Source: Lunularia cruciata
Taxonomy: Eukaryota; Streptophyta; Marchantiopsida; Lunulariales; Lunulariaceae
Assembly (NCBI GenBank): GCA_948567375.1
Contig: OX419758.1
Coordinates: forward strand, 5,089,001-5,153,000
Length of the DNA stretch: 64,000 bases
Reading direction: 5' to 3'
Below the pieces are notes generated by a model, which ran no database searches, was not told the origin of the DNA, and saw only the letters and a list, made by a program, of their open reading frames with translations. Numbering within the stretch: the first letter of the stretch is position 1; every line of letters starts with the position of its first letter. This document shows positions 44,656-55,349 of the stretch, piece after piece. A program made the translations under genes and the position numbers.

Positions 44656-47600
44656 ATATTTTGTGTGAAATGATTGTTTGCAAATTAAAAGTTCATCTCT
44701 TGAACTTGTTTGAACCTCCTCATTTTGAGCTCAAGCTATGTGGTTCAAGTTCAAGTTCTGATTGGATCCAAACATTTTCTATAATTACAAGCAAGTTGAT
44801 ATTAGTTATTAAAATTGAACCCGTTTATGCTTCTATCCTAATTTGAAAAATCTTTGCATGCGGCCTAGTGACAACTAGATGTTTCAAACACACTGTGAGG
44901 TTCCCAAGGACAACAATAAGACCTCAACATTAGAAGATTTTACAAGGTTATAAATACAATGGTTACTTCTTGAAATCAAAATATCAACCAAAATAAGCTC
45001 TCTCTTGATATATTTTAGGTCTTTCATGAGGAATAGCATTGCAGCTTCAATGGTTTGTTTTCTTACATTCCATAATTCTTCTAGGGAAAAACCTATGTAG
45101 AACTCAAAAGACACACAATACATAAATTCAAGAACTATGAGAAATAGAGTCCAAGAGACATAATGAGATGGTATATTTTTCATACACACCAAACCAATCT
45201 TGGTTCCATTGTGATACTTTCATTATATCTCTCATTGCAATGTTTCTAGTGCACTTCAATTTAACTACATATATATGGGTTCATCCATGTAGACAACAAT
45301 TACATCAAAATCTTTGTTGTTGAAGATGATCATAGAATAGGGGCTCCTTATCCCTTTCTTGTGTAAGACTATTTAGTAGTGAAGATGATGGGCCATCACC
45401 ATATTGGCCGATAAAATAACATCAATAATACTTGTCTTTAATTACCAGATGCAATGTCAAGGAAGAGATTAAATATTTGTCAAAGAGTTCCTCAAAAGGA
45501 TCCATCTGACACGAGTATCACAACTAGAGGAAAGTAGATAGAATGTACAAAACTTGATAATTTGATCAAATTAACGTAATTGAAGTCTAAGCCTCAAGTT
45601 CATGAAGTAGGACAATAGTAAAAACTTTCAAATTTAAATTCAAATATTAAATCTAGGGTCCTTGACTCTAATTGCAACAACAAACAAACTACATGCAACA
45701 TGTATTTTAATTGTTGGAGAGATGAACAAGTGATTTAAACACTCATGCGGCTCATATACATTACTTATACATGCTAATTATACTAGCTAGCAATAGCAAT
45801 ATAGGTACTTAGTGATTCACTTCATCAAATCAATCAATCCCTTTTGATCCATGGTATTAGAGCAAATTGAATTGCTCCAAGACCTCAAAAAGGATTAGAA
45901 GAAGACTCCAAGAAAAACAAGACAAAGAGTAGTTAAAAAATTGCAATTATGTTTGATAATTTACATTTAGAAGCCAAACTCAAGGATAGAAACTACACTG
46001 CATAAAAATACATCATCCAAGGCATTTGATGCCAACTAATCTATTCAATTCAGTCAATGGAATGGAGTGACCCACTCAAACCATGGATGCAAAATCCTTG
46101 AAAGAGTTTCTGAAAAGAGACATGAGGGTTGTTGGCATTCTCAGAGTATCTACCAAGGGCATACAAATATCAATAATTAAGAATGAAAAGATTCAAAGTC
46201 CCTTGTAAGTAAAAATATATTTAGTACCTTGAAAGACAATGGAAAGGAATACAAGAAATAATCAAGTGCAGAAAAAAAAGCACAAAACCAGAAATCACAA
46301 TCAACCAAGAAAGAAATAAAAGTTAAGCTCAAAGGTACATTTAAGGAAAAAGTGCGCTAACAACAAGCACCACAAAAGCTAAGAAGATGGAAACCAAGCT
46401 CAAGACTACTCTTGAACCATGTGGTAGAAGCCTTCCAATGGTATCTCTAGTAAGTGCAAAGAGGACCCTAGCCATATTGAGTGTTCCTATTGCAATTGTT
46501 TGTCCATGTGAAGACCTAAAGCTTAAGTGTGTTGTAAAGTGACTGATACACACTAGCAATAATAGAGCATGGTTGGAGAGATAGGTGGGGCGTCTTTTCT
46601 TTGCAAGGAACCTCATGCAACCTCCATGAGGAGACCATTGAAGTGGTGATGAAGGCATCCAAGAATCTCAATCATTAAGGAAATAAAGGTATCTAAGGAT
46701 AGTTGGGGTTTGTAGTTGCTCTTGCATGTGCACCTGCTTGTACCAACAACTTTGTGTGTGGGAAATTTTCCACCACTATATCATACAAGGTGTGACAATT
46801 GTATGCAAAAGTAACAATATTTATTTGTGAGTTTTGGATAGTTTGTCTCCTCTACCAAGACCAACTATCCAAACTCACAAATCTGAACTATCCAACCATC
46901 ACTCAATCTGAACCCCGGCCTGTGTAGCTTGTAACAACCAAGGAATTGTATCTTGAACTCCATCAAGGACTCTAGTTGGCCCTTTACCTAATACACATCA
47001 TAAAAAGTGGATGCCTTGGATGTAATATGGAGAACCATATGTGCGTTGATCTAGAAGCTCAAAGAGAGTTGGATGTGGGAGACCCAACCTCAATTGTAGA
47101 GTTATGGTAAACTCCTCATATGTGATAGAAAGTAGTGAGAAGCTTGGAGCCAAGCTCAAGAATCTTTCCCACCATAAGAAAGAATACTAGCTCTATCAAG
47201 TAGAGGTTTATCAATGGCGATGCTAATAAGTGTGTAAGTTTGGATACATTCATTGAGATTTGCCTTGAGCTTCCTAAAGTCTTGAGATACAAAGTTAATA
47301 CAATGAATCTAGAATTGAAAGCATGAGCTACTTGTTATAGTTATGCAAGAACTATCATGACTTGCACATGAGCTTTGCAACAAAACTGAATGTAGAGTAC
47401 AAGTTTAATTCCTCTTATGGAAATGCAGCTAAATGTGGATATTTCACTTGCATTTCAATTTGGAGGTTCTCCATTCCCATGCACAATAAGGGATTGGTGC
47501 AAGAACTCAAGAGAACTTGTGATTAAATTTACACATTATGTAGATATCATTTTTCTATGGATGCCATGAATACTATTAAGTGAAGTTATTGTGAAAGAAA

Positions 47601-49156
47601 AGTACCTGGTTCACTTGCCTTTTAATCCTCTTATATTTGTCTTGGACATAGCATAGTAGCATACTGATTGGACTTTGAAATAGAAGATTTCAACTACCAT
47701 CTTCACAGTGAAATTGAAATTATCATAGGTGGATGATTCTTAATCTATGGTCAAATCAACTTTTGCATTGGGAATTTTTTCAACATGTTAACTTCATTTC
47801 ACTCATAGTTTAATATAAAATTTGGTCTAACCAAATCAATAAAATCATATTGCATGAGATTAGGATTGAAATAAAAATAGGACAAGAAATTGAATTGTCA
47901 AGTTAATTCCCTTATTCTTCTAGTTTCAAGCATCTCAATGATATATATGCAATGCAACTCTGAAACTAAGGTATTCAGTAAAATAAGATCACAAAGTAAA
48001 TTCAAGAGTATAATTCATCTATTGATAAATAAATGAGAAGTAAACATACAATAGAGTGAACAATTAGAAGATAAACATACATACTTTTCTCAATGTGAGC
48101 AAATAGACTTAGCATTGTTGTATTTTATTGGACAAAATTGATCTTATCAATCACATCATGCATTCTTAAAGTGAGATAATTTGTGTAGTTCCATTTTAAT
48201 TATACACTCTAGCACCCATGTATGTTATTAACAGAATATATAGTGTAGTGTACCTTGCACTATATATATAGCCCAATAAATATTTTCTAAAACTCATGAA
48301 TCACAAATATAGTTCTAAAATTTAATTATATTTTTAGCTTTTGTTTAAAGTGTTGGTCACAAAATTTTTATATATCAACTTTGTGAGAAGGCGACACCCT
48401 TAGGATAATAATAAGAAGGATGAGAAGACACCATCAACTCTACAAGGATAAAATATAAGAGGTAAAATGAGACTAAGCACATTAGGATTGATATAAGAAA
48501 TTTTTCCTATTGTACTTATAAGTTACAATATGTTATAAGTACAATAGTTATATCTTAGCATGTATCTTAGCATCTTACAATAGGTTTGTATATCTTAGCT
48601 ATGCAAGTGGTATGGTTTACATACTACTAAGTATTGGAAGAATCATCTATGGATTACATCAACAAAAGCTTTCTGTAGAGCAATAGATACACTATCTAAA
48701 ATATGCTACAAAGTAGGAAAGTAAAAGTGGTACTCTTTACATTTATTTTGATATGCTCTTGTGAATTCCTTAACAAATATTACAAGGACAAAGAAGCTAC
48801 CTTACTGCATACTCCTATACTTGGAGACCTTGTTTGCTACCGCCCTACTTGCTGCACATCCAAGAGGATGAGTCACTCACTCCAAAACAACATTTCATGT
48901 GAGATCCATTATCCCAACATCCATTATTATTACCTAATCATCTCAAACCAAATATAAATCTATTCTAACTTGTGTTATCTATAAAGCATACCAGTGCTCC
49001 ACCTCCAAGTAAGGTATCTTCTCTCTCATGCTATAGCAAACACTATATCTTGGATGGTATCATGGATAGCAATCCTCTATCCTCTATAGGACATCATGTC
49101 ACACAGACCTTTGCTACCTCTAATGTAGAACTATACTCACAAGTGAGTAAGATGTA
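44656..49156. other. No gene recognised; one candidate retroelement primer site
   Basis: AT-rich. At 45852 TGGTATTAGAGCAAATT follows a CA, resembling a tRNA-iMet primer-binding site one base from TGGTATCAGAGC. An LTR could therefore end at 45851, but no LTR partner, gag or pol could be recognised. The minus-strand frame 46658-46341 has no domain and is judged chance. Confidence 0.45.
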
Positions 49157-49396
49157 GATGGGTGGACCAAACCTAGGCAGACCTCATTGCTATAGATTAA
49201 GAAAGTAGCTAGTGCAAGTTGGAATGCCCTATTGCATGGTCCAAGAGCTTGCATCCTTGCCATAGCAAGAGTGATGCAGATGGGTGGACCAAACCTAAGA
49301 AAATCTCATTGCTATAGAGAAAGAAAGTGGCTAGAGCAAGTTGGAATGCCTATTGCATGGTCTAAAAGCTTGCATCCTTGCCATAGCAAGAGTGAA
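49157..49396. repeat. Tandem duplication, 122-base unit
   Basis: Two adjacent copies start at gatgggtggaccaaacc (49157 and 49279) and run to gccatagcaagagtga. They differ by a handful of substitutions and single-base indels. No function visible. Confidence 0.85.
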
Positions 49397-49642
49397 GATG
49401 TGCACTAGTAGCACAAGGAATGGAAAATTCAACTATCTAGAGAATGTAGCACATGTTTAAATTTTTGATCCATCAAGGAAGATTATAAACCTTTTGTCCA
49501 ATCAGAAGGCAAGGAGACAAACAATGAAAGGCCATCTTGTAAATGTGTGTATACGTTATCTCTTTTATGCTATAATAGTACTTGGAGAGAAAAAAATTAC
49601 ATCCTTGACTTTGGTCACATATGTCTTTAAGATGCCTATCAA

Positions 49643-49800
49643 CAAACACAAAATGAGAGGAAAATAGAGGTATTGAGAGAACCTAACTACCAAAAAAAGT
49701 TATAGGGGTCATCTCCTACATCAAACACAAAATGAGAGGAAAATAGAGGTATTGAGAGAACCTAACTACCTTAAAAAGTTATAGGGGTCATCTCCTCCAT
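49643..49800. repeat. Tandem duplication, 79-base unit
   Basis: Two adjacent copies start at caaacacaaaatgagagg (49643 and 49722). They end ctcctacat and ctcctccat, with only about three differences. A recent duplication; no function visible. Confidence 0.88.
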
Positions 49801-51840
49801 AGATAGTAGACATAGCTCTCCATACAAGATTGGTAGAGATGTTTGTCTTTGTACCAATCCCTTGTTACACACTCGAATGCCCTTGGCCCAATGATATAAC
49901 CAAAGACTACCATGATCCTCTTATCATAAGTTCTCAAACATGATAGCAAGGTAGGAGAAGGAGGAACCATGCAAAGTAAGTTAGTTGGTCAACAAGCAAT
50001 ACTAGAGACGAGTATTATAAATCACACGTACATGTCTCCTAGTTGAGGAAAGTCATACACATGAGGAATATTCTTTGTAAGTGCAACATCTACAAAGCAT
50101 ATAACAAAATCCTTGAATCCTATTAGCACTCCAAAAATGCATAAGCCAACTAGATCTGATATACACCCCCTTTGCAAGTTTGAGATGCAAAAAGATACTT
50201 GGAGACCATGCTCTACACTTTGATACCTTGACTCTACGAGACGAAGTTTGATAGTTAAGTGGTTAAAGGCCTGCCTAATCTAATCTATAGTGAGCGTGAT
50301 GTGTTGATTGTCTGCCAAGGAGTAAAATACACAATTTAATATGGCCAAACTAGTAGATAAGAAAAATCTAAAGTAAGCCATGGTAAATAAAATTCCCTCT
50401 AAAAGATCTTGTAGCAAACAACCTATTATGAGACAGTTATGATTAAGTTCATATAGTAAACGTTTTCTTGAATGTTTATGGCATATATCAATGGTTAAAT
50501 ATCATATTATAACAGAATTATAGATTTTCAAGAATCTAAACATTTCAATGATAAGTTATAATGGAGATTGAGATGAGAATCCTTTTAGAATAAATTTTAT
50601 CAAAAGATATCAAGGGTGATCTCGAATCACATTTGAGGAATATAGTTTGTACTCTTCTTTCCATTTTCCTTGATTGGTGAGGATATTACTGAATTCTCAC
50701 TCGAGCTCTTCAATCTACTTTAGTTAGATTTTTACTCTCATAATCATTCTCAAACGGCGACATAAGTTGAACAGTAAAAACGTATATTCTTTAAAATTGA
50801 ACCAATAAAAATAAATGGGTATAATTCTGTGTAAGGTCTGTTTCAACTTAGTGCATACATACTTTCAATTTTTGCCTCTCATCCTCAAGAGAAACCACCT
50901 CCAAAGTGTCGACTAGCAATTGAAAACAGTGTAGGATAATGTGCAAAATCAAGATCGTGATTCAATTGTGTTAACTATGTCCTGGTGCATTTCCTGGCCC
51001 TCGACCTTTGAACAAAACTCTCATAAGTCATTTTCAGTATGAAAACCTTTCCACCGTCAAATCAAAGTTTCATCATGATATCGAGTTTCAAGAAAAGGAG
51101 TGACCATCCATAACTATTAACAGGATAACCAGGACATCTGCGGTCTATAATCTGAACGGTCTACAACTTTCCTTCATAACACTTCCGAGAAAGGTGAACA
51201 AAGTAACTAATAAAGAAATAAAATCTACTAAAACAGACGATATCTCACAAATTTGATTCCCGTCCCAACACATTGCAAGGAAGTAAATTTTTAACAGACC
51301 ACTCATGAGATTGTATAGAATTCATTCATCAAAGAAAGTTGTATTGAAGGAATTTAGGTTGCTTTTCGTGTTAAACGACTTATGCAAGACCAGAATGACA
51401 ATGAGGATAGAAAGCCTCCACAGGAAATAACATCCATCGTAAAACTTAAATCCACCTATTGAACAGAAGTTTCTAGAATGCCATTCGACACGGATTATGT
51501 GAATTGCATGACATCGTTGAGATAACCATGAGAAAGTGCTCAAGAACAATCAATGGCACTTTCACTCTCGGTCTCACAACCTAGAATTTCCATTTTGTAA
51601 TTCAATGACATTAATTGGCCGTTTTCCAAACTCATAGTTTCTCAAACGTGGACTAGTTTTAAATACCTCTCTTGTGGAAGTGTTCATTCTTTTGTTTTTT
51701 GGCCTTGAATATCAGGAGCATGACATACATGATTACACTACATTTGGCTAATTCATGGGAGCACCTCTCGCTTACTCGCAGCAGTCTTGGCCTAGGCATT
51801 GGCACAGATCGATTTGGGTGTACCAAGATTGTGGCACTAC
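49801..51840. other. No gene recognised
   Basis: Composition changes at about 51.0-51.3 kb from AT-rich repeat-type sequence to the more balanced composition of the FAS1 island. No domain was found in the open frames here. Confidence 0.45.
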
Positions 51841-51844
51841 ACTG

Positions 51845-51977
51845 CAGACAAAGGTAGCTTGATATCTGCCCAGGAATACTATCATCCAGGTGAGGATGAT
51901 AGTATTGAGAGCTACCTTTGTCTGCCTTTGTCTACCTCCTCTCTTGATCATCCAGGTGAGGATGATCAAGAGAGGAG
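51845..51977. repeat. Two adjacent long hairpins with a shared core
   Basis: Hairpin 1 has outer arms CAGACAAAGGTAGCT (51845-51859) and AGCTACCTTTGTCTG (51910-51924). Its inner arms are AATACTATCATCC (51875-51887) and GGATGATAGTATT (51894-51906), with loop AGGTGA. Hairpin 2 has 18-base arms 51936-51953 and 51960-51977 with the same loop AGGTGA and the same loop-proximal ATCATCC/GGATGAT, but a different outer stem. All stems pair perfectly. A plus-strand frame at 51799-52164 (121 codons) crosses them and encodes HPGEDD twice as a result; it has no recognised domain. Confidence 0.85.
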
Positions 51978-53147
51978 AAAGAAGTCTGCAATCTTTGAAG
52001 ATGATTTGGAAGAAACTGAACAGTATTGCTATCTCAATACCTGCCTTTTCAGAGTCGACTCAAAAGCCCAGAACAAGGAAGAATTGGGCTTTCAGTTTGA
52101 AGACTTGAGCTTTCACCAGATGGGAAATGAATCATGGAGGTTGTGCGTTATGCAGGTACTGTAACGCGGCAAAGGTTGCCGAACTTGCGCAACCTAGAAT
52201 CCAACAGAAACTCGTGGCTGCATCGTCCTCCCATTAAAAGATTTTTGAACCTACTCTGTGATCATTTCAAGGTCTCCATTTCAGCAAGTAATCGTACTTA
52301 ACCTCAAAATAATCTAGTACATATCCATGAACATATCATATTTAAATGGGCAGGTTATGCATAATATGTGAACAATATGTAACAACGAAAGATGGGAGTA
52401 ATGTACAGATACCAGGTGTGTCGAAGATCAAGCTCTCCTACCTATGTACAACAACGCTCGTCCCTCAGGAGAACCCCGTATCTCAGATGACGTATGTGAG
52501 CTCCATGCTCAGTGGCTGATCAGTAGCCTGAACATCAAGGGTTTCCTTTTCTCCCGACTCGCATCATCGCAAGGAAGGGTGTCTCTGTTGTACAGATGCA
52601 ATTTCCTGGTTGAGACCATTCACTAGTGACTAATCTCAAGCTATGCTGAAAGATATAGGACTTACTATGCAGCTGGACGCTTAGTGTGTTTCTCAACGGA
52701 AACAGACGAAGCCCACTGCGAAGCTCTCCGAATCTGATCCGCATAAATGCACATAAAATTGATGATCAAGTTTTCTTCGCTTCTACGCGCACATCCTGGA
52801 CGAATTTTTCCCCGAGTATAAGCCCACTAAGTTGACCAAGTTTCAATGTAAGTCAAACGAGGTTGTGCAGCATCAACACCGCATAACAGGCGACAATGTC
52901 TGAAGTGAAGAAGGCTTCCCGGGAAACGTTATGATGGATATTAGATGGCTCTTAGATCACAACCTAGTTGCTCGAAAAGTGCTTTGCTTGCTGGGATACT
53001 CCGCTACTCCATCTACTCTCGTGAAAAAATTCATCCCCTCTGAAAAAAGTAAATGGCTCCTTGACGATCACTCGCATGGATTTTGCTTGTTCCAGATTTG
53101 GGGAAAGGGTCAAAAATGAACTTGCCTGTTGGAACTATGAGCAAACT

Positions 53148-55349
53148 TCAAGGAACTCCGGTGTTGCTGGGAGTGAGGTATCTTATTCTAAGCGCTTCCA
53201 AAATCAGAGCCTCTGTTCTGGTTGCAGGGAGGACCTCTTCTTCAGAATCCCAGCCCAAGTTGTTAATGAGAAGAGGACGGTTCGTCTTAAGAGCATGCTC
53301 AGTTGCCTTGTCTAGAACCTTACGATGATGCTCCCGGGACATGCCGTTGGGGGCAATATCAGAACTGCACTTCGCTGACGAAGGAGAATGATCAGCGATT
53401 CCGTTTCTTGCGTCATCTCCAGCAGCTCCAGCTCCGCCCTCCATATGCACTCCTTCACCTTCGGATAGATATCCATCCGGCACCATGAACTCATCATCTA
53501 GACTGTCTTCCTCCTCTTCATTGTCTACTCTCTCATCTTCCTCGTCCTTCTCGTTCTCAAAATCGGACAGGCTTTCTCCAGGTTCTTCTTCTTCCCACTC
53601 TTCATCACTGTCCACATCGTACTCCAGCATTGGGTCCTGCTTCAACGGATTTCGAGGCTTGATCAAAGCACTCTTCTTGGAGAAAGTTCCATAATAAGGA
53701 GGACGATGACTCTTGTCAAACTGGAAGAGCTTCTTCCTCTTGGTGCGCAGCTGAAGATATCTATCAGAAAATAACTTTTTAGCATCTGACAAAGGTGTGC
53801 TGGGGCAAGATTCGGAAAAACTCTCCTTCCAATCCACATCCTCAAGGGCGTCTAAGTCAGACTCAATTCGAGGCCTCTTTGGAGGAGAGGCAGTAGGAGT
53901 AGGGCTCGTTACATTTGCTGCTGTTGTTTTCTTCTGGCTCACATCAGGGCTGCTACTTGCTCGGGGATCCCCACCAGCTCCATGAAGACGAATCGCTGGT
54001 GCGACAAACGCTTTGGGCTTCCGACGAGTGCCCCATCCAGGAAGTCTTCCCAAAGCCAACTGCTGACGAGTCTCCTGCCAGGTGCTTGTATGCTGTTTCC
54101 ACAATTCATCCAGATCAAAATCCTCGTTGCTCTGAAATAGAGCGTCCATACACCTGACTACCTCAGACGTATCTGAATCTCGTACACTTGAGGGGTGCTG
54201 CGCCTTCCTCTCCACTTCTTCAGCACCTGATAAAACCTTGGCGTTTGTCTCAGAGATCTCTTGACTCGCTTGCTCTTTCGGTTCCTTCTTGCTCGCTAGA
54301 AATCTGTCCATGAAGCTGGCTTGTTTCTTCAAAGCCATTTTCTTTCTCTGCTCGGCATCTTCTTTCTCCTTCCTCTTCTGTTCCCTTTCAGCTTCTTTCT
54401 CCTGCTTCTTCCGCTCCACCTCTTCCTTTTCCTTCCTCCTCAACTCCCTCTCGGCATCCTTTTCTTGCTTTTTCTTATCTGCCTCCTCCTTTTCCTTGCG
54501 CTTGAGCTCCTTCTCGGCTTCTTTCTCCTTCTCAGCCTCTTCCTTCTCTTTTCGTTTCTGCTCCTTCTCTTCCACCATCCTCTGTCGCTTCAGGATCCTC
54601 TCCTGCTTAATCTTTTCCTTCTCCTCAGGATCGGACCTCCTCCTTTTCTTTTTTCCTTCATCAGTGACCATTGTACAGTCGGACATCGAAGCTTTCAGCG
54701 CTCCATCCACATGATTTGCAACACCAGGTTTCCCCGAGGGCCGTTCCACTCTAGCAGACAAAAGCGCAAGCTCGTCATCACCCTTGGCAAGAATTTCCCT
54801 CGCCTTAGCAAGTGCGGCTTCATCGCTCACATCGTTCGGCTTGACTTTGAGTACCTCTACTGCACTAGAAAGATCCAACAACCTTTCATTTAATCTTTTC
54901 CTTCTTCGCCGCCGCTCAGCTATTTCTTCCCTGTAGGCTATTGGAAGAAGCTTCAATTCCCTTACTTCCCATCGCCAGAGGCTGGTGGCGGTATTGTCCT
55001 CCAGAACATCTGCATCTGTGTTAGTGATTCCGTAGCATACCCGCAAACCAATCGAAAGCACAAGAGTCCTTATAGACGCTAAGGTAACCTGATCACCATT
55101 ACTGCTCATCTTCTCCGCAATCTCTTTCACCAGGATTGAAAACGGAAGCTTGCTGTCCTCCAAACAAGCAGCTATCTTCTTCCGCTGCACGTTATTACCT
55201 GCGCCAGCATTTTCCTTGCCAGCCCTAGGTGCTATCTGCAGTTCTTGCTCCTCGTTAAAGAATTGCACAATTCTCTTCATCTCTTCCTCGCATTTTTGCA
55301 TCAACGTGTCACGCGAGATCTCCATATCCGGGAGTTGCTGGGTTCCCAT
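53148..55349 (-). CDS. FAS1: Chromatin assembly factor 1 large subunit, FASCIATA1-like, C-terminally short
   Basis: The product is the plant CAF-1 p150 homologue, which deposits H3-H4 on newly replicated DNA in the nucleus. The 733-codon frame shows a conserved N-terminal block (LPFSILVKEIAEKMSSNG, ITNTDADVLEDNTATSLWRW), then the Lys/Glu/Arg-rich KER coiled coil (about residues 240-350) and a PIP-like QASFMDRFL. The p150 core follows (FDKSHRPPYYGTFSKKS, DYEVDSDEEWEEEEPGESLS-type) with the acidic stretch and DEFMVPDGYLSEGEG, ending near TEHALKTNRPLLINNL. ATG 55349 is chosen: the frame also runs upstream without ATG to a stop near 55456. Plant FAS1 proteins extend over 100 residues further; here TGA ends the frame at 53148. 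No intron interrupts it, although FAS1 genes usually have several. It may be a retrocopy, or the last exon may lie elsewhere. Confidence 0.85.
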   Translation of the reverse strand: MGTQQLPDMEISRDTLMQKCEEEMKRIVQFFNEEQELQIAPRAGKENAGAGNNVQRKKIAACLEDSKLPFSILVKEIAEKMSSNGDQVTLASIRTLVLSIGLRVCYGITNTDADVLEDNTATSLWRWEVRELKLLPIAYREEIAERRRRRKRLNERLLDLSSAVEVLKVKPNDVSDEAALAKAREILAKGDDELALLSARVERPSGKPGVANHVDGALKASMSDCTMVTDEGKKKRRRSDPEEKEKIKQERILKRQRMVEEKEQKRKEKEEAEKEKEAEKELKRKEKEEADKKKQEKDAERELRRKEKEEVERKKQEKEAEREQKRKEKEDAEQRKKMALKKQASFMDRFLASKKEPKEQASQEISETNAKVLSGAEEVERKAQHPSSVRDSDTSEVVRCMDALFQSNEDFDLDELWKQHTSTWQETRQQLALGRLPGWGTRRKPKAFVAPAIRLHGAGGDPRASSSPDVSQKKTTAANVTSPTPTASPPKRPRIESDLDALEDVDWKESFSESCPSTPLSDAKKLFSDRYLQLRTKRKKLFQFDKSHRPPYYGTFSKKSALIKPRNPLKQDPMLEYDVDSDEEWEEEEPGESLSDFENEKDEEDERVDNEEEEDSLDDEFMVPDGYLSEGEGVHMEGGAGAAGDDARNGIADHSPSSAKCSSDIAPNGMSREHHRKVLDKATEHALKTNRPLLINNLGWDSEEEVLPATRTEALILEALRIRYLTPSNTGVP

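Noticed and set aside
46341-46658. 105-codon minus-strand frame with a hydrophobic C-terminal stretch
   Set aside because: No homology recognised and no flanking gene structure; the neighbourhood is AT-rich repeat-type DNA.
51799-52164. 121-codon plus frame near the FAS1-like gene
   Set aside because: No recognised domain; its internal repeat (HPGEDD twice) is the direct result of the twin hairpins, so coding status is not supported.
54321-54893. 190-codon plus-strand leucine/phenylalanine-rich frame
   Set aside because: It is the antisense of the Lys/Glu-rich KER segment of the FAS1-like gene, whose codons read as Leu/Phe/Ser on the other strand.
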